Below are positions 45,501-56,800 of a stretch of 64,000 nt of DNA, piece after piece. The notes below the pieces were generated by a model. That model searched no databases and was not told where the DNA came from. It was given only the letters and a program-made list of their open reading frames with translations. The translations under genes and the position numbers were made by a program. Numbering within the stretch: the stretch's first letter is position 1; every line of letters starts with the position of its first letter. Source of the DNA: Undaria pinnatifida (Eukaryota; Sar; Phaeophyceae; Laminariales; Alariaceae); assembly GCA_012845835.1 (NCBI GenBank), contig JABAKD010000009.1, positions 19,859,318-19,923,317 on the forward strand. The letters are read 5' to 3'.

Positions 45501-48500
45501 AAAAAAAAAAGTCTTCGTATAGAAAATGCGAGAGCGGGCATCACCAAAATTGAACGAAAATTGACGAGCATCAAAAGCTGAAAAGAGGGAACGCGAGCCC
45601 CGTGCGCGACAAATATGAAAGTGCATACTGGGGGCGGAGAAGTGAAGAGAGCTGTAGCCACGGCTTACAATTGTTGTCCAGTCGCTGAGGGTGAAGGCAA
45701 AAAGTGATGATTAAACAAAAAAAAAAACTAGCAAATTGCCGCAAATACTGCACCGGCCATTGCTTTTGGTTGTGGGGTGACAAGTGCGGTGTCCGAAGTA
45801 CAATGCAAGGAGTCGTACGAGACAGGTGCAGCGTGATCCTGCTTGTACCGCTTCACACTCACGGTATTCGAGTACACAGCAGTATAGTAGTGGTCCCCGG
45901 ACAAGGCGTTATTACGAAGGCGGCCAAACTCACCTGGCGCGACTAAAACCCGCAAAACTCGGCTGTGGCAACCATATTCAAGGCTGGTTCCCCAACAGAG
46001 CGGTGTACCACCCTCCTATTGAGGGCAGTTGAAGCCTCCACATCTGTAAAGACACCCTCAGCCTGTAACTAACAACCCCATACCGTAATGCGCTATCAGC
46101 CCTATAAGTAGTACTTCGAAGTATAAGCGAATACGCGAATAAGGCGGTTCCCCCCAAGTGGGCCGTGATGGAGGTCTCACACACCACCGCCTTAAAAACC
46201 GGGCACCCTTACTGCATTTGAAGATGCCGATGATGATACCGACCAACGTGTTTTTGGTTGGTCTGAAGGTCTGGAGGTCTGGAGGTCTCGGTCCCAAAAG
46301 CGATAAAACAAGGGCGCGCGGCTTTTACGACACTATTTCAACGGCATCGGCTTTGAGTTCGAACCATCGAACCATCGAACGATTGAGTCATCGATACTTA
46401 GCTTAGCGAGTTGCGTGATTCGTCGACCGCGCGTGTGCAGCAGTTATTGTGTTAATGAAACTGATCTATAAAAAAAGCATTACCCACGAGCGCGCGTTGT
46501 AAACGTTGTACACATTGGACCTATGCGTATCACATTCCATTTCATGCTCTTGTGTCTTTCACGGCAGACAGATCCTTGGTCTGTGTATATAGGGTGCATG
46601 GTCTAGATGGTTTTGCCGGATGGGAGCTGTATGATCTGCATGACCTAGCCCAGGTTTCCCGCATGTGATCGGTACTGCACAGATCCTGCACAACATGTCA
46701 TGATATGATACCAACGTACCTGGTATATAGGATGTACTGTAGATTATCTAGATCGCGATCTGACCGACGCGTGAACTACTGTAGGTGATTTAGAGGACCT
46801 ATAGGGTTACCTTGCCACCTGGGAGAGCGAAGGCGTTCATGCTTTCGTCTTGAACCACCAGGAACTCCCAGTCACAGCCCTCGAGTCCGCTCGCCCTCGC
46901 GATCCTAGCGCCAATCTTTTCCACCGTTTGAGTTGCCTGCATCAACACCATCGATACCATGAACAGCATGAACAACACAACAGCATCAACACCGTGAAGA
47001 GCATGAAGAGCATCAACACCAATTGCCCCGAAAATTTTTTTTAGTAGCAACCAATAATATATCGTATTGATGCGGGGGGTGACCATTAATTTGTCTTCAC
47101 AAAGACAAGACATTGTTCATACAAGTAATCAATTCCACTGCCAAGGGAAAATATGTGTAGAACGAGCAGCGACGTTGAGCAAACGAACGTCTGGCACAAT
47201 TACGGAAGCCTCCGCACCAAAGAATGCAGGCCAGCCACAGCACCAGCACCAGCACCAGCACCACATGGTGGGTAAAAAACAGCCACGAGTCTGGCAAGGA
47301 AAACAGTGAAAACAAAGAGGCTTGTTTCATCGCCGCGAGTTGTCGAACAAGGTTCTCAACTAGTGTCGCCGCATCGTGAATATATGTATACACCCCGCTC
47401 GCTCCCTCTTGTTCAGACCCATGCCCCCACGCCCTTAAAATCTCCGCCCTCCCCTCACCGGTTATACGACTTACAGAATACACTTGATAAACTGATGCAT
47501 TTCCTTCCACAGCTGTCAGGTTTTGTCCCCCTCAAAAACGGGTTTTATAGTTTCCGCGTACAGACCAACATCACCCTGTTGACCCTGATAGCTACACTGT
47601 AGTTCCAAGGGGAGTCGCTGACCTATATCCTTAATGAGGACACACAACCCGTAATACGCGCGATCGGAGTGTCACACACAGCTTGCAAACATGAGTTTCG
47701 ACAAAATCTTCGATCTCACAGCTGGAGCGTACTTTTATTTTTATAATATATACAAAAAGTCGATTGCACCTACAATAGTAACGAAATAAGGCGTTCTGTC
47801 TTCCCATTCAATAGTTTCCACCGGCGGTAGTACTTGCAACAGCAATACCATGTGACCCCGGATCTGAGCTACGAAAAAGGGAGCTGGAGAAAGAACGCCA
47901 AGACAATAGATGAAGTGGGAGAAAAAAGTACGTTAAGTACTATAAATAAATACTATACAAACGAAACCGGGAAAGCCATGCCATCAGATCTATCGATACC
48001 CAAATGTCAAATACCACGGCCTTCGCTTTCTCCCGCACCCTGTTGCCGCCCCCATCCGAAGAAAAACCCCAACAACGCGGGCTGTGAGAGGCCATCATCT
48101 GACCTGGTGCGTCTTGGGAAGAATACGCGATGCGTACTGGCTCTTCAAGGAAGTCCACGTGCTTTTCGTCATCCCCTTAAGGAACTCGCCATCTGTTCAA
48201 AGCCCATCAACAAAACCGCCAGACAGTTGGAAGTATCACAACATCGACGATTATGCCCAGGTTGACTGCTCCTCAGGACGACAGGGCGGCATAACTACAG
48301 ACGCATTGGCAGGCTTGTCGATAGATCAGTCCGTCGACTTGCCTCACAGAGAAGCTTCGGGGCCAAATGTTGGCGACATCGACCCCGTACCGCGACATGA
48401 TAGTTTTTTTCGTGAAACCTCATCCTTACAAACATTTTCGAGTCCAATTTAGCCATAACGGAACGATCGCACCCCTACTACCAGGCAACCATCATGTAAG

Positions 48501-48830
48501 CAATTTTACCCCCACCAACAGCAACTACCATCACCCATAATACCCAGCATGTATCGATTGTTACCCGTATCAACCATCGCGTAACGAACCACACCTCTAT
48601 CAATAATAATGAATCGCTTCCGGTTCGTGTACGGCGCGGTGTCCTGATTTCCCTGCCAAATCAGAACGCCCCCTACAACCGCCATGCCACACGCGCCCAT
48701 CGCTCCCTGGCCAGACCGCCTCGCTCTCTGTCGCGCCCTCGCAGTTTGTCCGATTTGGCGTGCGCTTCGACCTCGCGAGGAAAAATCGCGAACCGTTTGT
48801 TGACCCCATGCCACGTGCGAATTCGGCCTG
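39541..48830 (-). CDS. OMA1: OMA1-like M48 family zinc metalloprotease (spliced, 5-prime end not found)
   Basis: M48/OMA1 enzymes are membrane-anchored zinc metalloendopeptidases, usually in the mitochondrial inner membrane. Minus-strand exons are 48830-48595, 48192-48104, 46936-46811, 45015-44899, 43908-43848, 43460-43408, 42214-42140 and 39678-39541. Phases agree at every join (1, 0, 0, 0, 1, 0, 0). Exon one has a basic stretch, a hydrophobic segment (GMAVVGGVLIW) and APYTNRKRFIIID, the pre-domain motif of plant-type OMA1. Then come ILPKTHQ, MNAFALPGGK and VVVFTGLF, the metal site IGHEVGHVVANHGGEKIS, a short hydrophobic EGLLLLLVATTGF, LVFDLPNSREMESEADYIGM with the third metal ligand in ESEAD, and YLSTHPADDDRIAKQEEWM. 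The frame codes for about 297 residues. The end could be TAG at 39541 or a GTAATT donor at 39549. First exon(s) and any presequence lie upstream of 48830 and were not identified. Confidence 0.92.
40518..40845 (+). repeat. 108-bp direct repeat in the last OMA1 intron
   Basis: ACTCGCTTATCTGATCCTCA followed by GCGGTAAATCACCGCAAGTA and CTATAATCTCTTATCACCAA occurs at about 40518 and again at 40740 with few changes. The copies are 222 bp apart. GCGGTAAATCACCGC is itself an inverted repeat. Confidence 0.85.
40880..40985. repeat. TACTGCTGTACGAG minisatellite
   Basis: Units of 14-17 bp (GTACTGCTGTACGAG and variants) repeat about six times inside the same OMA1 intron. Confidence 0.7.
45040..45258. repeat. 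15-bp minisatellite next to the catalytic OMA1 exon
   Basis: Units such as CAAGGGTAACATGTC and CAACGGTAACATATC repeat about 14 times. The array begins about 25 bp upstream (minus-strand sense) of the acceptor of the HEVGH exon at 45015, so it occupies the place where a polypyrimidine tract and branch point would be expected. Confidence 0.85.
46570..46795 (+). repeat. GATC-rich dispersed repeat, copy 3
   Basis: Contains ATGATCTGCATGACCTAG, GATCCTGCACAACATGTC and TAGATCGCGATCTGACCGAC in the same order as 28630-28905. It lies in an OMA1 intron, close to the donor of the MNAFALPGGK exon. Confidence 0.6.
47390..47760 (+). repeat. Single copy of the C-tract repeat family in an OMA1 intron
   Basis: Shares with 18080-18270 the words CTCCCTCTTGTTCA.ACCCATG, CGGTTATACGACTTACAG, TTGATAAACTGATGCATTTC and TTTTATAGTTTCCGCG. 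It ends with the CGATCTCACAGCTGGAG and GATCGGAGTGTCACACACAG sequences seen inverted at 19.7-20.05 kb. This copy suggests the two blocks are ends of one element of about 370 bp. Confidence 0.7.
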
Positions 48831-50469
48831 CTGTGGGATCAGGGAGGGCGGCGATGGGCAGGGGGAACAGCATCGAGAGCATGTTGCAATTGAGCTGCGC
48901 TTTTTTACCTGTTTTCGAGCATGGGTGCGAACGGCCGATATCGTTGCTGGCGTAAGGTGGCACCACGAGAAAGAAAAGATGTCCGCTGCCTCTGTCCTGA
49001 AGTCCTAAATTGTTCTGATTCAGCAAGGGTAGTGGGTAAAATCATACCTGGTACTTGGTAGGCATCAGCACCGGTTCCTCCTCGCCTTCAAATCAAGTAC
49101 AACTTCAAGTACAACTTCAAGTACGGCGACTCCATTTAGTGCGTCGCGGCTGCCTTATGACCCTTTTGAGACTTGATCATAGCATAGCGACCTAAAAAAC
49201 GACAAGAGCGGCGTTTTCAGCCCTCTTAACAGCGCGTGCAGGACCACAACTGTCCCACCCCCTACCCCTTTATTAATAGCAGCATGCTGGTTCGTGCGGC
49301 CGATGGTGAAATCGTCTTTCTAACTTCGACTGGTCGTTTTTCGTCTTGTTTGGGCTTGTTTGGTCTTGTTTAGTCTTGTTTTGTCTTGTGTAGCACCTGA
49401 AGTCCCAAAGGGGTTAGACAACAACACACAACACACTACACACTACTTAAACGAGGACAATTTTTGCAGGTCATTGGGTTGCCGTTGCGGTCAGATGCCG
49501 TGAATTAGGAGAATAAAGCAGGGAGACTCGAAGCATACGGTAAACCTAGACTCGGTGGTGATATAAATAAATAGAAAATAAAGCAGGGAGACTCGAAGCA
49601 TACGGCAACTAGACTCGGTGGTGATATGTACCAGGTACCAGGTACGTAATTGAACGTAAACAGGTACTGTACCAATAATTGAAGATTCGAACAAATACAT
49701 TCGTTACTCGTAGAGCAGTAGCCCAGCGGTTTGGACGCAAAAATAAACGGATACCACTTGCGCAGAGCAGTGCGAGCGCTTTTGCTGTATTGGATTCGAG
49801 CAGAACACCTTTGTATTTTCTTCTACAGAGAAACCCAGCAACCTAGGGTGTTGAGGGTACGAGGTACGATGGCTATAAAACCGTCTGGGAGTTCGTAGAG
49901 ACAACATGCATGCTTCTCACGGAGCAAATTCCATGGGGACCTCGGAAGATGCCGATTGATTCACTTTACGCTTCGATAAATATGTTCTTCTACATTCTAC
50001 TCCATCCTTTCATGTACCCGATGCGCCGCGCCACCATGAGACCCCACCCGTGAACCCATCTATCCCGGCTCAGCCCATCATGCCAGTGAGTGAGTGTATT
50101 GGGCACGCTAGCGTATGTAACAGTGTAACTGGATGCGCCTGCCAGTACCGAGACCCATTTATTTGTCGTAGTACTTAACATAATTGTAAGCATTCCTGCT
50201 GTCAATAGCCTACTGCTGTACCACCTTGGACTCTTGGGACTCTTCGGGTATCAACATTAACACAAATCGAACCCGAAACCGTAGTATTACTCTGTACCTG
50301 GTAGTAGCACTTCGGTCCTGAATGGTACGAATATACGTAGGCACACCAGCGCGGTTTATATCAACAAGTGCTGCTGTTGCTCTAACACCGAACGTAACCA
50401 CCAAACCTCCGTGCAATGCGTGCAATGAATGACACGCACAAAAGTGCAATGGTCGTCGGAGCACCAGTC
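48831..50469. other. Intergenic upstream of the OMA1 exons, with small repeats
   Basis: The OMA1 first exon and promoter are expected here but were not recognised. At 49340-49392 a 10-bp unit (TTGTTTGGTC-like) repeats about five times. At 49512-49630 a unit of about 68 bp (AATAAAGCAGGGAGACTCGA) is duplicated. A box-A-like AGTAGCCCAGCGGTTTGG at 49717 and a box-B-like TTGGATTCGAGC at 49790 are too far apart for a normal tRNA and may be a decayed SINE. Confidence 0.45.
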
Positions 50470-51235
50470 CTCCGGATACCAGTCATTCCAGCCCCCAGGT
50501 ACCCTTGGGATTGGCGGCGCTCAGTCATGTTAGGTCCCAGGTACCCTTGGGACTGGCGGGATTCAGTGCTTTCAGCCAATCGGTACACTTGGGGCTGGCG
50601 GGACAAAGTCAGTTTAGCCCACAGAAATCCTTGTGAGCGGCGGGACTCAGTACCCTGAGGCACCAGGTACCCTTGGGACCGGCGGGGCTCAGTCACTTCA
50701 GCCCGCAGGTACCCTCGGGGCTGGCGGGACTCGGTCACTTCGCCCCCTAGTAATCCTTGGGACTGGATCCTCCAAAATGACTGGTACTGGCGAGTCATTG
50801 ACTGCGTCCCGGGGACTGGGGCTAATACTTTCTTAACATGTTTTGTAAAGAGAAATAATAAAAACACACAAAACACGTGTTTTCTTCTTGTCTGGCGCTT
50901 TGGATACTCGCCAGGATTCAGGCATTTTAGCCCCCAGGTTTCCTTGGGACTGGGCCATCCAACACGACTGGTACTGGCGGGTCATTGACTGAAGGCCGAG
51001 GACTGGGGTTGGTCTTTCTCGTTTTTTCGCACATGTTTTGGAAAGGGAGACAATAAATACACAAAACACGTGCTTTCTTTTTGCCTGGCTCTTTGGCTGG
51101 GTATTCGCGAGGACTCAAATCCTTCCGGCCGCCAGATCCCCCTGGGACTGGCGGGACTCATCATTTCAGCTCCCGGTACCATGGGGACTGGGTCCTCCAA
51201 AATGGCTGGTACCGCCAAATCGTTGATTTGAGTTC
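50470..51235. repeat. 42-bp minisatellite and higher-order repeat beside the recombinase relic
   Basis: Seven units at 50480-50770 follow CCAGGTACCCTTGGGACTGG then CGGGACTCAGTCACTTCAGC. The unit is a multiple of three, so the minus strand reads a 14-residue repeat (RRSQGYLxxxxTES) in a 164-codon frame (50382-50876). Further single units at 50930-51000 and 51120-51230 are each followed by a spacer with ACAAAACACGTG and CTTTGG...ATTCGC, giving a higher-order repeat. The arrays adjoin the second N-terminal recombinase fragment at 51245, so they may belong to the flank of that element. Confidence 0.8.
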
Positions 51236-51244
51236 CGAGGACTG

Positions 51245-51335
51245 CTACTGGTACCCTGCAGACCTTCGCAAAAGTGCTCGATGTGATGGGCATGTACGTA
51301 CAGCCTTTGCAATGTTCTCAACCCACAATCCATAC
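51245..51335 (-). pseudogene. Second N-terminal fragment of the recombinase element
   Basis: Read on the minus strand, WVENIAKAVRTCPSHRALLR matches the N-terminal block of the recombinase relic at 53805-53885 (WIENIAKAVRTCPSYRALLQ). The DNA agreement extends over about 85 bp. Just beyond it, 51395-51450 resembles 52190-52245 at the other end of the relic. This suggests a second, mostly lost copy or terminal repeats of the element. Confidence 0.7.
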
Positions 51336-51655
51336 CAGAAAAACACGCTTGTATTCTTGGAACAGTGGTTCTTCTCCTCTAGTCCTATAGTCCTATAGTG
51401 TGGGATGAGGACAATGGAAGCAGCCACCGAACGGTCGGTGCTGCCACCCTGACGGCGAAAATAGCCCCAAGTGTCGTCGGGTTTTCCTGCATACTTCGAA
51501 ATGTATTTGAAAACCAGACACATGGGTCTTTTCCTACCGGTGGTTAGGAGAAAACCCACAGAAAACCCAGGAGTACCTGGTATCCCCTGAGATACAAATA
51601 TAGTATATAGTCTATAAAATATATATATAGGTCTACATATATATATTCCGCACAC

Positions 51656-51942
51656 TTCTACTTTCCAGCTTCTGGACAAGCAGTGGTCACAGGTGTCGTC
51701 CCTTCTCCCCCCCGGTTCTTGCCTGCATTCTTTATCGCGCATAGGGTTCAGCAATCCCACTGCTTGTCGATTTTTGATCGAGTGTTGCTAACTCACGCTC
51801 TTGCGTTTTCCGCAAGTCAATTTGTACGCAAGAAAAAGTCCCCACGAATTTATACGAGTATGCACTCGCGGGGAATCGAACTCACGAAACTGACCTATAC
51901 CAGGCTCGAGGATAACCTGATACGCCACCGGGGCGACCGGCT
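51656..51942 (-). mobile_element. tRNA-derived SINE, full-length-like copy
   Basis: On the minus strand it has a head with TGGCGTATCAGG (box A) and GAGTTCGATTCCCCGCG (box B), then a body of about 200 bp that matches the copy at 31557-31845 throughout. It lies between the two recombinase-related blocks. TATATATA sequence is present at both ends. Confidence 0.85.
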
Positions 51943-52186
51943 ATATATGTATACCTGGTCAAGCATCATTTGTGGGGGAGGGCGGGTGGTGTCTCAAATA
52001 AACTCCTAATTATCCGTTCTCTATTTGTCGAGAACAGCTTGAAGACGTGTGAGCCCTGCTGGCCTAGCAAACTGTCCTAATAATGAGGCCTACCTTTGGA
52101 CCGGGTTGAGGGATTATTCGAGAACGTTCCCCATCTCGGACCTTGATAATACGTCTGTACTCTTGGATCAGCCAGTTCCTATTCTC

Positions 52187-53885
52187 CTACGTATAGCGGG
52201 GGATGAGAATGGTGGAAGCACCTTCCGCGGTCGGTGCTACCGCCCCTCCCTTACTCAAAACATTATCTTTCGGAATCACGTCCTCCGTTGGTCTGCGGTC
52301 ACCCGTCATCATGACCGAGGTTGCCTTCCCACCACTCTTCTCTTTCCTGTGGTCGCTCCTTAATAAATTAGTCACTACATTATTGGGGCATTTCCGAACG
52401 CCGCCCAAGACCTACTCTGCCCACTAAGCCGAAACTCATTGGTCAACCTGTATTGGTCCTCTGTTACACCTGGAACCATTAAGTACCCCGATGAGCCCGG
52501 TGAGACGACTCGAGCGAGCTGCATGTATCTCTACGCCGTCTTGGGGTTCTTCCAGATCGCCCGTTGCATAATGGTGGACAGATCATCTCCTGCCAAAGCT
52601 CGTGAAACCGCCCCCCCCGACCTAAACGCAGAACGAACTCATCGACAAAATCACCCTGCACGCCTGCTGGAGCCGCGCCCTACATGAGAAGCACTTTCAC
52701 CGTCATTTGGCTGGCTGAAAGTGGTAGCGAACCCCGCATCGGCGTACGGCCTTCTCCTGCAGTGGAGATGGTTGGAAATACGTAAACTTTCTCTATGTCC
52801 CATCCGACGACCTTGCCCATCGCTACCCAGTTCTCTACCGCTCTAATGGGGCACGTGTCTGCGTGTTGTTCGTCGTAAGGAACGGAGAGCAGGTGGTCCG
52901 CGCCGTCTCGCACGGTCTTTCCCCACTGGAAATTCAACAAGAAACCGCAGCGGTTAGGAAGCCTAAGGATACGCTGGATGAGGGTGCGCGTGAGTTCGTC
53001 CCCGCGCTTCGTTGTCCCGAACGCCACAGCGAACAAGCCCATGTTTCGTGCGAGAATAAAATTTGAGCTGTATCAGCTGTGTTTTGGAGGCGCGCCCTTA
53101 CAGGTGCTATGATGTCTGCTAGGTGGTCGCGCAGGAGAGCCGGAGTCTGTTTCACCCTCACCCCGGCTTTCTTCTGTTCGCGGCTCCTGAAGGCCATGTA
53201 TTGGGGCACCATCTCACTTCGAACTGGGTTGCCCACCTTCAACTGTTCGCACCACACTGGTGCCACCCCGAGATCTCTCTCATATCATACGCTCCTGATA
53301 ACTACGATACGTAATTTGGTCGGAGGGATTCGTGGGCGAACCATTTGTCGCATAATCCTCTAACTTTGCATGCATCCGTGAAAGTGTCTGTCCCTCCTGC
53401 CTCGCAATCTACACCGTGAGCCACCGTGCGTCTTCGTTCTCCGCACGAATCCAACCGACTCAATAAATGGAGTACGTCTGTCGGTTGCGCGGATGCCATG
53501 TTCTTGGCCCCTTTTCCTACGCGTGGTTTTAGAAATCTGTTGACCAGATCCGACGTCTGATTCTTGCTCTTGACCGATGACAGCTCTGCTACGGCGGTGT
53601 GGAACTTTTCCGCCCGCCTCTCGATGGCCTTCTCGTCTACGACCAACACCAGGGTTTCGCCCTCGCTATTGGAGTTACTTGATTTTGCGCAAAATGGCAG
53701 AACCTGAACTCCTCGTCGTTCTTGCCGAGGCACTTAGGACATAGCACTCGCGTCCGTACCGCGGATGCTTTGACACAATAACTAGTATTTGTGTCTTGGG
53801 TTGCCCGGTTTGCCGACCTTTGCAAAAGTGCTCGATATGATGGGCACGTACGTACAGCCTTTGCAATGTTCTCAATCCACAATTC
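52187..53885 (-). pseudogene. Decayed tyrosine recombinase of a Crypton-like transposon
   Basis: On the minus strand, blocks in shifting frames read as one protein: WIENIAKAVRTC, a Cys pair (VLCPKCLGKNDEEF), a helical block with VNRFLKPRVGKGAKNMASAQ, LCDKWFAHESLRPNYVS, then RSEMVPQYMAFRSREQKKAG and VRARLQNTADTAQ. The catalytic domain follows: FAVAFGTTKRGDEL carries the first conserved Arg, then FQWGKTVRDGADHL and CPIRAVENW. After 52680 the frame holding LAGDDLSTIMQRAIWKNPKT reaches TAG just before RYM, the likely catalytic-tyrosine position. At least three frame changes and several stops make it inactive. No reverse transcriptase was seen nearby, so a Crypton-type DNA transposon is preferred over a DIRS retroelement. 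The element ends are not defined. Confidence 0.75.
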
Positions 53886-56800
53886 CTACCAAAAAAATAA
53901 CAAAATATATTTCGATTTCTGAGCTGGTCCGCAATGGTTTTATCAGATTTCCAAAACGCGAGGCGAAGCCGCGCGCGGGTCGGAGCGTTAGCCAGGGTTG
54001 GGGTTAGGGTTGGGTTGGGTCGACGCCCTCTCGTGGTTTGTTAAAAAAAGAACACAAAAACACAAAAAAAACGCCATAGGCCAAATTCCTGTACAATCGG
54101 ACCTTTTCGACTACAGCCCAAATCGGGCGTTCTTACACAGTCAAGAAAAGAGCCTAGTCGACTCAACTTTTTTGGAATGAACGATTCGACTGGCGAATCC
54201 AGTCGAAAAAGTCAGTTGAGAACGTGGTTTGGATCGCGTTGCGCATCCCAGCACAAAACACACGCCCACAAGCCCACACACCCATACCACCAGGTACCAC
54301 ACAGCAGTAGCCAGGGGAGAACAAAAATAAAATAAAAACTTACCGTGCGGCACTTTTTTTTAAAGGAGCCAGACAGGGGGGTGTAACTTTAACTAAGCAT
54401 TACCCAAGTTTTTTTTTTTTTCTTTTTTTTTTTTTTTCCCCGGTTTGCACAGCAGCCACAATGCTCCGTTTTTTTTTTAATTTGATCTTTTTAGGGGTGT
54501 GGCTCCGTTTTCTCTTTTTTATCTGCTTCCTTGCCGTATCATACAACAGCGCCGACGCTGGCCTGGCGGCTATTCACTGCTACTGCTTCTCGTCGCAAGT
54601 CAGCGTGGCGCCTACGTCCACCCGCCAGCAGCGTGTATCATACGATGACAGCAACACGTGGTATCGATGTCATTTTGACAAGAACGGCTGCGCCTGCTGT
54701 AGATTCGGTATCTCTCGACTGAGCGCAACGCCACGAACGTAGTTTCGCGGCTTTCGGCTAAGTCCAACGCCACCAACCAGCTTGGACGAGGGTTCGTGGC
54801 GCGCGAAGCACGCGTTGCCCGCGGAGATCGCGCGAAGCGCGGAGCTTCGAATCGATTTTCGACTGCCCTACAGCAGTACTCCCTCACACCAACCGCCCCC
54901 AGAAAGAGCAGAAAAGCTATAAAATCGACTCGATCGACGGTAAGGAGGCCCAGAAGAATCCAGTCGAAAAAAAGTCCAGTTGGAAAGGGCCGTCTTCAAC
55001 TGCGGAATCCAACTGACAATTGGCCTTGAAAAGCTCAATTAAGCGAGGTATCTTGTTTACTTTTTCAGCAGTGTGCGACACACCACTTATTTCTGGCTAG
55101 GCTGGAACTCTTAATTTTACGGCAGGGCGTTTCCTGCACTATTTTCAGTAAGAAAGAGGCCAAGTTATTATTTTCGTCTAAAAATGGAGCATGGTTATTC
55201 TTGACTGCCAATTTTTTACGCACCATTTTCCTACTTTATCTGGTAACTGGTACCAGGTATGATTTGTGGGTTGAAACAGGTGGAGACACCTCCTCCCTTA
55301 GCCCTGTCAAACAGTGAATCACCAGGGAGGCGCAGAGAGAGGATAACCGCTACCAGTACTGCTGTAGTATCGTGCACTACTGCTGTGCCATCCTTGTGCC
55401 ATCGCATGAATGATACCGTACAGCAGCAGTAGCAGCGCTACGTACAGGTACCCAAGCCAACAGTAGAAACAAGTCCGGCAGCTTTCGTGCACGCAGCAGG
55501 TCCGGTACGTATACGTTTGAACAACTCACATGAGAAAGAGGACGCGCATACCGCACGGGGAAAAGGAAACACGAGGCCTATGCAGGAGGCCGCAATAACA
55601 CTGGCGGAGACAAGCTCGTTTACGCGGCCGTGGTGGTCGAGAGGGTCAAACGGGGAGTGCTAGTTAGAGTCTTGTCCTAGTCCGATCATGCTGGCCTGCA
55701 CCTTGGGTACTTCTCTATTAACACTAACTGCGTATTTGGTACTGAGTGCATCACAGGAAACCCAAAGCATTATCCCGCAGGCTAGCGTGGTAATCGTGTA
55801 ATCGCGTGTGCGCACCTTTTGAAGCCGACCGTCGAGCTTGTTTGTTGTGAGCCTTCGCACAGAGCATGACGGACTCCGCGGGCTACAACCCCTCGATTGA
55901 CCGCAACTAGAGCTCGTATCATCGGCTACAGGCTGGCTCTACTCCCGGCCAACCTTTTTGCGTTTTGATTTTAGGTTGCGCTCGACCTCTCGATTGAGGG
56001 AGTTGTATTTTTGGTTGCTTGCGTTTGGTAGTAGGGGATGTTTGGCGGTTTGAGTCACGAGGTGCGTGCCATATGATATGTCTGTGTCATGGAAGCAGAG
56101 CCCATAGATATGGTGACGAGAGGGGGGAGGGGAGAGGGGAGGGGGGGGGGGGGTGATCCTGGGCCGCTCACTCGTGCGATGCTGCGGTATATAGACTAAT
56201 GACAGTCTCGCGCACCTCTTTTTTTGGTTGGTTTTGTATCTATGATACAGCAACAAGCGGTAACTTGGTCGCACCGAGTAGGGGGAAGGAGGTACCTGAT
56301 GTACGATATCTTCCTGTGTCTTGGCGAGTGATGAGCGATGAGGATTCCACCGAAACAACAGCACTGCCAACCAATACCTTACCCAACTATTAATACTGTA
56401 TTACGGGCAAACGAAATATAGCCTGAGGTGGATACTACGAGCGTACAAAGTGCCGCTTTGGGCAGTGCCGCCACGGCTTTTCAAAACTTGTGGATTATTT
56501 CGACACGTGTCACGACCGTTTCACAAACTTTTGTTCAACGGGCAAACCCATGAAAAAAGCAGTGACCGACCCTTGATTTGTCCTGTAAAATCTTCTTTTC
56601 CCAGTTAGGATACTGTCTGAATGATGAGCCGTTACAATAATTAGATGGTGAGTGCGACATAGCAATGTGAGGGATCTACTCAGAGTACACATGTAGGCAT
56701 CGTGATTTAGTAGTGACTGACCAACGAAACGAAAGAGCTAAATGAAGCTTCCAGATGCGGATCGCATACTACACCGAGTTGTTCCTAGTAGAATACAGAG

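Noticed and set aside
51245-51760. 171-codon minus-strand frame
   Set aside because: It runs through part of a SINE, unrelated sequence and a recombinase fragment, so it cannot be one ancestral protein. Only the fragment is annotated.
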